Shown here in pieces: positions 43,402 to 51,526 of a stretch of 64,000 bases of DNA. Origin of the DNA: Macondimonas sp045864775 (GTDB lineage: Bacteria > Pseudomonadota > Gammaproteobacteria > UBA5335). Numbering within the stretch: the first letter of the stretch is position 1; each line of letters opens with the position of its first letter. Position numbers and translations under genes: made by a program. Under the pieces are notes generated by a model that worked only from the letters and a program-made list of their open reading frames with translations, searched no databases and was not told where the DNA came from. The DNA is taken from assembly GCA_045864775.1 (NCBI GenBank), contig BTVR01000001.1, positions 310,001 to 374,000 of the forward strand, in the 5' to 3' direction.

Positions 43402-45351
43402 ATGGATCATGCACCAGTCGTCCGCATCCGCGGGTTGGTCAAGAATTACAAGAACGTTCACGCGGTGCGCGGGATCGATCTGGACGTACCCAGGGGAAGC
43501 CTCTTTGGTCTGATCGGTTCCGATGGTGCGGGCAAGAGCAGCACCATGAAGACCGTCGCCGGGGTGATGGGGTACGACCAGGGGACGGTCGAGGTCTTCG
43601 GGCAGCATATCGACTCGGAATCTGCGGCGGAGCGCGTGAAGCTCCGCTTGGGATTCATGCCGCAGGGGCTCGGACAGAATCTCTATCCTGATCTGTCGAT
43701 CGAGGAGAACATCGATTTCTTCGCTCGGCTGCGTCTGGTGAAGGCGGATGATCTGGTCGAGCGCAAGGAAAAGCTCCTGCGCATGACCCGGCTCGACAAG
43801 TTCCGCGAGCGTGCCATGAAGAACCTCTCTGGCGGCATGAAGCAGAAGCTGGGCCTCGTCTGCACGCTGATCCACGAGCCGGAACTCATCATTCTGGACG
43901 AGCCCACCACCGGGGTGGATCCGGTATCACGGCGCGACTTCTGGGCCATTCTCGCCGAACTCCTGGCGGAAAAAGGCATCTCGGCACTGGTGTCGACGGC
44001 GTACATGGATGAGGCGTCGCGTTTCCATCACTCGGCCTTGATGCATCACGGCCGCATCCTCGCGCATGGAGAAATCGAGGAGCTGATCCATCTTCAGCCC
44101 GGCACCGTCGTCTCCGTTGCCGTGCAGCCGCAATTGGAAGCCTTGAACCGGCTCCGCAGCCGCTTCGAGCAGGTGGTTGCGCTCGGCAACTTCCTGCGCG
44201 TGTTCGTCCCGGCTCAAGATACTGCTGCCGACGAGATCGTCAAGGACGTGCTTACGGGACTCGAGGTGAGCGACGTTCAGACCGACACACCCGAGCTGGA
44301 AGACATTTATGTGGGTCTGCTCGAGTCGAATGGCGAGGGGCAGGCCGTGCGCGACCTTCCTTCTCCGCCCGAAGGCGCCGCCATCCATCTCGAGCCCGAC
44401 AAGCCCGTGATCGAGGCCAAGAACCTTGTGCGGGATTTCGGGGCGTTCAGAGCGGTCGATCATGTCACCTTCGATGTCAGGCCCGGAGAGATCTTCGGTC
44501 TTTTGGGCGCGAACGGCGCCGGCAAAACCACCGTCATCAAGATGCTGACCGGCATCTTGCGTCCGTCAGAGGGTGCCGGCTCGGTTGCTGGCGCCGACAT
44601 GCGGCATTCCGGGTCGACCATCAAGAAGCGCATCGGCTACATGTCGCAGGCGTTTTCCCTCTATCAGGATCTGACCGTCGTCGAAAATATTCGCCTATAC
44701 GCGGGAATCTATGCCGTCCCGCCCAGGGAGATCGAGCCCCGGTTACGCTGGATCGTGGATCTTGCCGGACTCGAAGGCATGGAAGGGGCGCTGACGGGGT
44801 CGCTCCCCATGGGGTTGCGTCAGCGTCTTGCGCTGGGCTGCGCGCTGGTGCACCGCCCCCCGATCCTGTTTCTGGACGAACCGACCTCCGGGGTCGACCC
44901 CATGGGCCGGCGGGAATTCTGGGATGTTCTCTTCCGCTTGTCGAGGCAGGAAGAGGTCGGTCTCTTGGTGACCACGCACTATATGGTGGAAGCCGAGTAC
45001 TGCGACCGGATCGCCCTGATGCACGCCGGCAAGGTGGTCGCCTACGACTCGCCAGCGGGGCTGAAGTCGGATGTCGAGAGGCGCTTCGGCCAGCTTCTGG
45101 AAGTGCGCTGCGAAACCCCCTACAAGGCCCAGAACGTTCTGCGCGGCGGGGGGTTCGACGATGCCACGCTGCACGGGCGACGGGTGCAGGTGCTGGCACC
45201 GGATGCCGAGCGGGTGAAGGTTCAAGTCAGGCATCTGCTCGAGCAGGCCGGTATTCCGGTACACGACATTCGCCGGCTCCCCTTGACGATGGAAAACGTG
45301 TTTGTGCAGAACGTGCTCGACCTTGAGCACAAGGCAGGAATGGCAGCATGA
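43402..45351 (+). CDS. ABC transporter ATPase with two fused nucleotide-binding domains
   Basis: 649 residues from ATG 43402 (GAGGA upstream); a GTG at 43366 adds an unconserved leader. NBD1: Walker A GSDGAGKS at 39-46, signature LSGGMKQK, Walker B LIILDEPTTGVDP, but the switch histidine is Ala200 (STAYMDEA). NBD2: Walker A GANGAGKT at 369-376, Walker B ILFLDEPTSGVDP and His526 (TTHYMVEA), but the signature is LPMGLRQR. So one composite ATP site is canonical and one degenerate. It is similar to the ATPase half of YhiH/RbbA-type exporters. It is coupled by ATGA to the first permease. Confidence 0.9.
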   Translation: MDHAPVVRIRGLVKNYKNVHAVRGIDLDVPRGSLFGLIGSDGAGKSSTMKTVAGVMGYDQGTVEVFGQHIDSESAAERVKLRLGFMPQGLGQNLYPDLSIEENIDFFARLRLVKADDLVERKEKLLRMTRLDKFRERAMKNLSGGMKQKLGLVCTLIHEPELIILDEPTTGVDPVSRRDFWAILAELLAEKGISALVSTAYMDEASRFHHSALMHHGRILAHGEIEELIHLQPGTVVSVAVQPQLEALNRLRSRFEQVVALGNFLRVFVPAQDTAADEIVKDVLTGLEVSDVQTDTPELEDIYVGLLESNGEGQAVRDLPSPPEGAAIHLEPDKPVIEAKNLVRDFGAFRAVDHVTFDVRPGEIFGLLGANGAGKTTVIKMLTGILRPSEGAGSVAGADMRHSGSTIKKRIGYMSQAFSLYQDLTVVENIRLYAGIYAVPPREIEPRLRWIVDLAGLEGMEGALTGSLPMGLRQRLALGCALVHRPPILFLDEPTSGVDPMGRREFWDVLFRLSRQEEVGLLVTTHYMVEAEYCDRIALMHAGKVVAYDSPAGLKSDVERRFGQLLEVRCETPYKAQNVLRGGGFDDATLHGRRVQVLAPDAERVKVQVRHLLEQAGIPVHDIRRLPLTMENVFVQNVLDLEHKAGMAA

Positions 45352-46502
45352 ACTGGGCTCGGTTTACGGCCGTGATCGCCAAGGAATGGGCGGAAATCAC
45401 GCGCGATCGCTTGTTTCTCGGGCTCGCGTTCATCGTCCCCCCCATTCTGATGGTCGTATTCGGCCTCGGCATGAATCTCGACGTCGAAGACATTCCGATG
45501 GCCATCATCGATTATGATCACAGCCCGCAAAGCCGGGACTATGCCTACAAGATGATCGACTCGCGCTACTTCGACTTCAAGGGCTATCTGCACGACGAGC
45601 GGGAGATCGCGACGCTCATCAGCCGGGGAGACGTCCGCGCAGTCGTCGTCATCCCGCCGAAATTTGGGGAAGATCTGGTCGCCGGCCGCTCCGTTGCGGT
45701 TCAGACCTTGCTGGACGGACAGTTTCCCTTGCGGGCCAATATTGCGCGCGGATACATCGGCGCCATCAATGCCAACTATACCCAGGAACTGATCGCGAAT
45801 TTCCTGAGCCGCGCCGCGGGATTTACGCCCGATCAGGCGCGCCAGCAAATGGGCAACCTGCGCATCGAGATGCGCATGCTGTACAACCAGAGCGGCAAAA
45901 GCATCTGGTCCATGGCCCCCAAGCTCATCATGATGGTGCTGATGATGACGCCACCGCTGCTGACGGCCGTCAGCGTCGTGCGCGAGAAGGAACGGGGTTC
46001 GATCCTCAACATCTACGCCTCCACGGTTTCCAGGGCCGAATTTCTCCTCGGCAAGCTGATGCCCTACGCGGGGATCTCCATGGTCAACGGCGTGTTCCTC
46101 TGGGCGATCGCCGTGTTCTATTTTCAGGCCCCATTCAAGGGCTCGTTCGGATTTTTTCTGCTGGCGACGGCCATCTATTCCTTCACGACGACGGGCATCG
46201 GGCTCCTGGTTTCGAGCTTCGTGAAGACCCAGATCGCCGCGGTGGTCATGACCATGGTGGTGACGCTCGTTCCCGCCATCCTGTTTTCGGGGATGCTGTT
46301 TCCGCTGAGTTCGATGGGCCCGGAGGCGCAGGCGATCGCCAATTTGGCGCCGGCGATGCATTACGGACAAGTCATCGATGGCGCCTTCATGAAGGGCATC
46401 GGTCTCGAGAAGCTCTGGTCGTCAGTGGTCTCGCTACTGGTGTACGCGCTGGTCCTGTTCGTTGTGGCACATCGCTTTTTCACCAAGCGCCCTCAGGAGT
46501 GA
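45348..46502 (+). CDS. ABC-2 type permease, first of two
   Basis: 384 residues. One N-terminal helix is followed by a large periplasmic domain (about residues 45-190) and five C-terminal helices, the usual ABC-2/YhhJ layout. VREKERGSILNIYASTVSRAEFLLGKLMPY is the cytoplasmic coupling segment. With the next gene it forms a heterodimeric membrane domain. The start overlaps the stop of the ATPase gene. Confidence 0.9.
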   Translation: MNWARFTAVIAKEWAEITRDRLFLGLAFIVPPILMVVFGLGMNLDVEDIPMAIIDYDHSPQSRDYAYKMIDSRYFDFKGYLHDEREIATLISRGDVRAVVVIPPKFGEDLVAGRSVAVQTLLDGQFPLRANIARGYIGAINANYTQELIANFLSRAAGFTPDQARQQMGNLRIEMRMLYNQSGKSIWSMAPKLIMMVLMMTPPLLTAVSVVREKERGSILNIYASTVSRAEFLLGKLMPYAGISMVNGVFLWAIAVFYFQAPFKGSFGFFLLATAIYSFTTTGIGLLVSSFVKTQIAAVVMTMVVTLVPAILFSGMLFPLSSMGPEAQAIANLAPAMHYGQVIDGAFMKGIGLEKLWSSVVSLLVYALVLFVVAHRFFTKRPQE

Positions 46503-46506
46503 TGCC

Positions 46507-47652
46507 GTGAACTTCGGAGAAGTGCTTCAACATATGCGGGTGATGACCCTCAAGGAACTGATCCAGTTCCGGCGGGACATCTTTCTCTTGATCGTCGTGG
46601 TCTATGCCTTTTCAGCCGATATCTACGTCGCCGGCTCCGGTATCGAAATGGAGCTGAAACAAGCCGCGTTGACGGTCGCGGACTACGACCAGTCGCCCGC
46701 GTCGCGCGACCTCATTTACAGCTTTCGCCAGCCTCAGTTCAAGTTCCAGGGCATGGAAATGAACAGCGAGCGGGCGATGGACCTGCTGGACGCCGGTAAG
46801 ACGATGCTTTACCTCGAGATTCCCGCGGACTTCAATGAGGCGCTGCTCAGCGGCAAGCCGACGCAGGTGCAGTTGTTCGTCGATACCAGCAACTCCGTGC
46901 TCGGTTCCTTGGCCACGAGCTATGCGGCACAAATCGTCGCGGGTTTCGGTGTCCAGAAGGCCATGGAGCGACTGTCGGTCGGCGGCGCCATGGGCGGCGG
47001 CCTGCCGATGGTCAACAGCGCGCATCGTGTCTGGTTCAACCCGAACGGCAGTGACCGCTGGTTCGTGCCCATCAACGAAATGATCACCATGATCACCATG
47101 CTCTCGATCATGCTGCCGGCGGCGGCCATGGTGCGCGAGAAGGAGCGCGGCACGGTCGAACAGTTGCTGGTTTCCCCGCTGACGCCGCTGGAGATCATGC
47201 TGCCCAAGGTCTTGGCGATGACCTTCGTCATTCTGATCGGCGTCACACTGGCGGTATTCGGGGTCTTGGGTCCGGTATTCGAAATTCCGTTTCGCGGCAA
47301 TATGCTGCTTTTCTATGTGCTGACCGCGATTTACGTGTTCAGTACCGCGGGTTTCGGCTTGGCGATCTCGACCGTGGTGAACAACCTCGCGCAGGTGGGG
47401 CTGATGGTGATCATGTTGCTCTCGCCCATGTTGCTGCTGTCGGGCGCATTCGTCCCGCCCGAAGCCATGCCGGCCGCGCTGGGTTACCTCATCCTGCTCT
47501 CGCCGATGCATCACTACATCGAGATTGTGATGGGGATCTTCCTGAAAGGCGTTGGACTGGACGTGCTGTGGCCCTCGGTGATGGGCTTGCTGCTCGTGGG
47601 CACGGGCGTGTTTGCCTTCGGCACATGGCGCTTCCGGCGACAGTTCGGCTGA
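46507..47652 (+). CDS. ABC-2 type permease, second of two
   Basis: 381 residues from GTG 46507, with AGGAG at 46495-46499. The topology matches that of the first permease, with VREKERGTVEQLLVSPLTPLEIMLPKVL as coupling segment and LSPMHHYIEIVMGIFLKGVGLD near the C terminus, typical of YhhJ. It ends the exporter operon. The substrate is not predictable; relatives export drugs or cationic compounds. Confidence 0.9.
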   Translation: MNFGEVLQHMRVMTLKELIQFRRDIFLLIVVVYAFSADIYVAGSGIEMELKQAALTVADYDQSPASRDLIYSFRQPQFKFQGMEMNSERAMDLLDAGKTMLYLEIPADFNEALLSGKPTQVQLFVDTSNSVLGSLATSYAAQIVAGFGVQKAMERLSVGGAMGGGLPMVNSAHRVWFNPNGSDRWFVPINEMITMITMLSIMLPAAAMVREKERGTVEQLLVSPLTPLEIMLPKVLAMTFVILIGVTLAVFGVLGPVFEIPFRGNMLLFYVLTAIYVFSTAGFGLAISTVVNNLAQVGLMVIMLLSPMLLLSGAFVPPEAMPAALGYLILLSPMHHYIEIVMGIFLKGVGLDVLWPSVMGLLLVGTGVFAFGTWRFRRQFG

Positions 47653-47737
47653 GTTTGCGTTGGCGACGGCCGAATCGCGCGGCGGCCGCCCCGCGGAGGT
47701 GTGCTGTAGCGGCGATGTGATGAGGATGTGACTGGCC

Positions 47738-48358
47738 ATGGTGCGCGCGCTCATCGCGATCAACCTCATCATGTACGTCCTTCAGGGCACGGCGCCCGCC
47801 TACTGGGTCAGCCACTTCGCCCTGTGGCCGGTCGGCGCCGGCCCCATCGAAACGCAATCCGGTTGGGCGATGGTGCCCCCATTCCGACCTTGGCAACTGG
47901 TCAGTTATGGCTTTCTGCACGGCAATCTGTCCCATTTGCTGCTGAACCTGTTCGCCCTTTGGATGTTCGGGTCGACGGTGGAGCGGTTCTGGGGCACGGC
48001 CCGTTTCACGGTCTACTATTTCGTTTGTCTCATCGGCGCCGCGGTCATTCAGATGGTGGCGATGGCCTACCATCTGCAAGGCGGTGGACAGCCGTTCCCG
48101 ACGCTCGGGGCCTCGGGCGCCGTGTTCGGTCTTTTGCTGGCCTTTGGAATGATGTTTCCCAATCAGCAGATCCTGCTTCTGTTTCCACCGATGCCGATCA
48201 AGGCCAAGTGGCTGGTGATGGGCTATGGCGGACTCGAGCTGTTCTTCGGGTTGGCGGGCATCGCGACCAACGTTGCCCATTTCGCTCACCTCGGCGGCAT
48301 GCTGTTCGGTTATTTGTTGATTCGCTTCTGGCGGCACCGCTCGGCATACCGCCCGTGA
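47738..48358 (+). CDS. Rhomboid intramembrane serine protease
   Basis: 206 residues with six predicted helices. The catalytic dyad is Ser in GASGAVFGLLL (helix 4) and His in HFAHLGGMLFGYLL (helix 6). The HGNLSHLLLNLFALWMFG segment is the conserved L1/helix 2 region. Substrates are unknown. It has a potential GAGGA ribosome-binding site and stands alone between the exporter operon and nirB. Confidence 0.9.
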   Translation: MVRALIAINLIMYVLQGTAPAYWVSHFALWPVGAGPIETQSGWAMVPPFRPWQLVSYGFLHGNLSHLLLNLFALWMFGSTVERFWGTARFTVYYFVCLIGAAVIQMVAMAYHLQGGGQPFPTLGASGAVFGLLLAFGMMFPNQQILLLFPPMPIKAKWLVMGYGGLELFFGLAGIATNVAHFAHLGGMLFGYLLIRFWRHRSAYRP

Positions 48359-48373
48359 ATCCGGCGCGCCAAG

Positions 48374-48526
48374 ACGGTGCGATCTTGTAAGACACGGTTC
48401 GTGGAAAGCCTGTCTGGCGCACTTCAAAAGGCCGCGACGCACTTTTTGCGGGCGGAAGCATGAAGCACGGGCGCCCACTGCACGGCTGATCCGCCACTAA
48501 CTCGCTGATAACAGAACGGTGCGATC
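48374..48526. repeat. Two copies of an 11-bp repeat upstream of nirB
   Basis: ACGGTGCGATC occurs at 48374-48384 and 48516-48526, 142 bp apart, within the 340-base region before nirB and upstream of its sigma-54 promoter. GGTGC matches an NtrC half-site, but a full dyad is not evident. The repeats could be enhancer elements. Confidence 0.4.
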
Positions 48527-48648
48527 AGGTCGCCATCCCTCGTGGCCTTGTTTGGGGCGCGTCGCAGCCCTGAGTGCGTCGAGATGGGGCGATATTCGCA
48601 GGTTTTCGCCACGGAGTACGTAACCCACTGAAAGGCTATTGGTCAATT

Positions 48649-48666
48649 TCTGGCATATCTATTGCT
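48649..48666 (+). promoter_or_regulatory. Sigma-54 promoter of the nirB-nirD-nasA operon
   Basis: CTGGCATATCTATTGCT, with GG at 48652-48653 and GC at 48664-48665, exactly 10 bases apart and close to the consensus TGGCAC-N5-TTGC. It lies about 50 bases before the nirB ATG. It suggests activation by NtrC or a similar enhancer-binding protein under nitrogen limitation. Confidence 0.75.
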
Positions 48667-48698
48667 CACGCGGAAGGCAGTCTTGGGAGGCCTGACTG

Positions 48699-51146
48699 AT
48701 GAGCAAACGCAAACTGGTGGTGATCGGCAACGGCATGGCGGGCGTTCGGGCCGTCGAGGAACTGCTGAACCTCGCGCCGGATCTGTACGAGATCACCATT
48801 TTCGGCGCCGAGCCCCACGTCAATTACAACCGGATCCTGCTCTCGCCGGTGCTGTGTGGTGAAAAGACGCCGGCAGACATCATTCTCAATGACGCGGACT
48901 GGTATGCCGGGCATGGCATCACGCTGCATGCCGGCAAGCGGGTCACCGAGGTCGACCGGCATCAACGCATCGTCCGCGCCGAAGACGGTACCGAGGCGCC
49001 ATACGACCGCCTGCTGCTGGCCACGGGCTCCGATCCCTTCATCATTCCGGTGCCGGGTAAGGATCTGGCGGGTGTGGCGACCTTCCGCGATTTCAAGGAT
49101 GTCGAGACCATGCTGGCGGCGGCCGAGTCGGGCAAGCGTCACGCGGTCGTGATCGGCGGCGGTTTGCTCGGTCTGGAGGCCGCCAACGGCCTGCTCAAGC
49201 GTGGCATGGACGTTACGGTCGTCCATCTGGTCCAGGCGCTGATGGAGCGGCAGCTCGACGCGCCGGCCAGCCTGCTGCTGCAGCGCTCCCTGGAGCAGCG
49301 TGGCCTGCACTTCCGCATGGGCGCGCAGACCGAGGCCATTCTCGGCGAGACGCATGTGACGGGCGTGCGCTTCAAGGATGGAACGGAAGTGCCGGCGGAT
49401 CTCGTGGTCATGGCGGTTGGCATCCGGCCTAACGTGAGCCTGGCCAAACAGATGGGCCTGCACTGCGAACGCGGTGTCGTGGTCAGCGATACCTTGCAGA
49501 CCTATGATCCGGCCATCTATGCCGTGGGCGAGTGCGCCCAGCATCGCGGCATCGCCTATGGCTTGGTGGCGCCGCTCTATGAGCAGGCGAAGGTCTGCGC
49601 CAATCATCTGGCCGGACTGGGCTATGCGCGCTACACCGGCTCGGTGACGGCAACCAAGCTCAAGGTGACCGGCATCGACCTGTTCTCGGCCGGCGATTTT
49701 TCCGGCGGCGAGGGCACGCACGACATCGTGTTCCAGGATCCGGGCCGCGGCGTTTACAAGCGCCTGGTGCTCGATGAGCACAACTGCATCAAGGGCAGTG
49801 TCCTGTACGGCGACACGGGGGACGGCGCCTGGTATTTCCAGTTGCTGCGCGAGCGCACCGACGTCTCCGAAATGCGCGACATGCTGTTGTTCGGTCAGGC
49901 GCATCTGGGCGACTCGGGGCGCAGCGGCGGCTCCAATGCGGCGAGCCTGCCGGACACGGCCGAGATCTGCGGTTGCAACGGCGTTTGCAAGGGCACCATC
50001 GTCAACGCCATCGTCGACAAGAAACTCTTTACGCTCGAGGAGGTGCGCGCGCACACCAAGGCCTCGTCCTCCTGCGGTTCGTGTACCGGGCTCGTGGAGC
50101 AGATCCTGGCGTCCACACTGGGCGGCGACTACAGCGCCGCCCCCAGCAAGAAGGCGATGTGCCGGTGCACCGATCATACCCATGACGAGGTCCGCAAGGC
50201 CATTCGGGAGCATCACCTGACCACGGCCGAGCAGGTGCGGACGTTCATGGACTGGCGCAATGCCGACGGCTGCTCCAGTTGCCGGCCGGCGATCAACTAT
50301 TACCTCATCGCCGCGTGGCCAGCCGAGGTCAGCGACGATCCGCAATCGCGTTTCATCAATGAGCGCGCACACGCCAATATCCAGAAGGACGGGACGTATT
50401 CGGTGATTCCCCGCATCTGGGGCGGTGTGACGACGGCTGGCGAGCTGCGCGCGATCGCCGAGGTCGCCGAGAAATACGCCGTGCCCACGGTCAAGATCAC
50501 CGGCGGTCAGCGCATCGACCTGCTCGGGGTCAAGAAAGAAGATCTGCCGGGCATGTGGGCCGATCTGAATCAGGCCGGCTTCGTGTCCGGTCATGCCTAC
50601 GGCAAGGCGCTGCGCACGGTCAAGACCTGTGTCGGCAAGGAGTGGTGCCGCTTCGGCACGCAGGACTCCACCGGTCTCGGCATCGATCTGGAGAAGATGA
50701 CCTGGGGCACCTGGACGCCGCACAAGGTCAAGCTCGCGGTGTCGGGCTGCCCGCGCAACTGTGCCGAGGCGACGATCAAGGACTTCGGTGTGGTCTGCGT
50801 TGATTCGGGCTATGAACTGCACGTGGGCGGCAACGGCGGGGTCAAGGTGCGCGCGACGGACCTGTTGTGCAACGTCAAGACCGAAGCGGAGGTGGCCGAA
50901 TACTGCGCTGCTTTCCTCCAGCTCTATCGCGACGAGGCGCACTACCTGGAGCGCACCGCGCCCTGGATCGAGCGCGTGGGACTCGCGCATGTGAAACAGC
51001 ACGTCGTCGAAGACGCCGAGGGGCGGCGGCAGTTGGCCGAGCGGTTCTACGAGTCCCAGCGTTACGCCCAGATCGATCCTTGGGCACAGATGGTCGCGCA
51101 GGAGCGCGACACCCAGCAGTTTGCGCCGTTGCGCCGACTGGCCTGA
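48699..51146 (+). CDS. nirB: Assimilatory NAD(P)H nitrite reductase, large subunit
   Basis: 815 residues; reduces nitrite to ammonium with six electrons. An N-terminal FAD/NAD module (VVIGNGMAGVRAVEEL; AVVIGGGLLGLEAANGL) is followed by a BFD-like 2Fe-2S region (CGCNGVCKGTI; CGSCTGLVEQIL), a further Cys motif (CRCTDHTHDE; CSSCRP), and the siroheme/4Fe-4S domain with CVGKEWCRFGTQ and SGCPRNCAEA. GGAGG at 48686-48690 fixes the start. It is the first gene of the nitrogen operon. Confidence 0.96.
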   Translation: MSKRKLVVIGNGMAGVRAVEELLNLAPDLYEITIFGAEPHVNYNRILLSPVLCGEKTPADIILNDADWYAGHGITLHAGKRVTEVDRHQRIVRAEDGTEAPYDRLLLATGSDPFIIPVPGKDLAGVATFRDFKDVETMLAAAESGKRHAVVIGGGLLGLEAANGLLKRGMDVTVVHLVQALMERQLDAPASLLLQRSLEQRGLHFRMGAQTEAILGETHVTGVRFKDGTEVPADLVVMAVGIRPNVSLAKQMGLHCERGVVVSDTLQTYDPAIYAVGECAQHRGIAYGLVAPLYEQAKVCANHLAGLGYARYTGSVTATKLKVTGIDLFSAGDFSGGEGTHDIVFQDPGRGVYKRLVLDEHNCIKGSVLYGDTGDGAWYFQLLRERTDVSEMRDMLLFGQAHLGDSGRSGGSNAASLPDTAEICGCNGVCKGTIVNAIVDKKLFTLEEVRAHTKASSSCGSCTGLVEQILASTLGGDYSAAPSKKAMCRCTDHTHDEVRKAIREHHLTTAEQVRTFMDWRNADGCSSCRPAINYYLIAAWPAEVSDDPQSRFINERAHANIQKDGTYSVIPRIWGGVTTAGELRAIAEVAEKYAVPTVKITGGQRIDLLGVKKEDLPGMWADLNQAGFVSGHAYGKALRTVKTCVGKEWCRFGTQDSTGLGIDLEKMTWGTWTPHKVKLAVSGCPRNCAEATIKDFGVVCVDSGYELHVGGNGGVKVRATDLLCNVKTEAEVAEYCAAFLQLYRDEAHYLERTAPWIERVGLAHVKQHVVEDAEGRRQLAERFYESQRYAQIDPWAQMVAQERDTQQFAPLRRLA

Positions 51147-51172
51147 TCCACGGAGCAAACGGGAGCCATTTG

Positions 51173-51526
51173 ATGAGTACGACACCAAACCCTGCTGCAG
51201 GGGGGCTTACATGGATCGAGATCGGTGCTCTGGAGGCGATCCCCGCGCTCGGCGCGCGCATTGTGGAGCATCCGCAAGGCGACATCGCTGTCTTCCGCAA
51301 TCGGGCTGACGAGGTGTTTGCGCTGCGCGATCGCTGCCCGCATCGCGGCGGCCCGCTCTCCCAGGGCATCGTCTGCGAGCGCAAGGTCTACTGCCCCCTG
51401 CACAACATGGGCATCGCGTTGGACACGGGGCGGGCGATTGCGCCCGATGAGGGGGAAACCGCGTGTTTCCCGACGCGCGTGGAGAATGGCCGGGTGTTCA
51501 TCGCGCTGCACGAGGCGACCGCTTGA
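51173..51526 (+). CDS. nirD: Nitrite reductase small subunit NirD (Rieske-type)
   Basis: 117 residues. A Rieske fold with CPHRGGPLSQG and CPLHNMGIALDTG supplies a 2Fe-2S centre to NirB. GGGAG at 51161-51165 precedes ATG 51173. It lies 26 bases after nirB. Its stop overlaps the probable TTG start of nasA. Confidence 0.94.
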   Translation: MSTTPNPAAGGLTWIEIGALEAIPALGARIVEHPQGDIAVFRNRADEVFALRDRCPHRGGPLSQGIVCERKVYCPLHNMGIALDTGRAIAPDEGETACFPTRVENGRVFIALHEATA

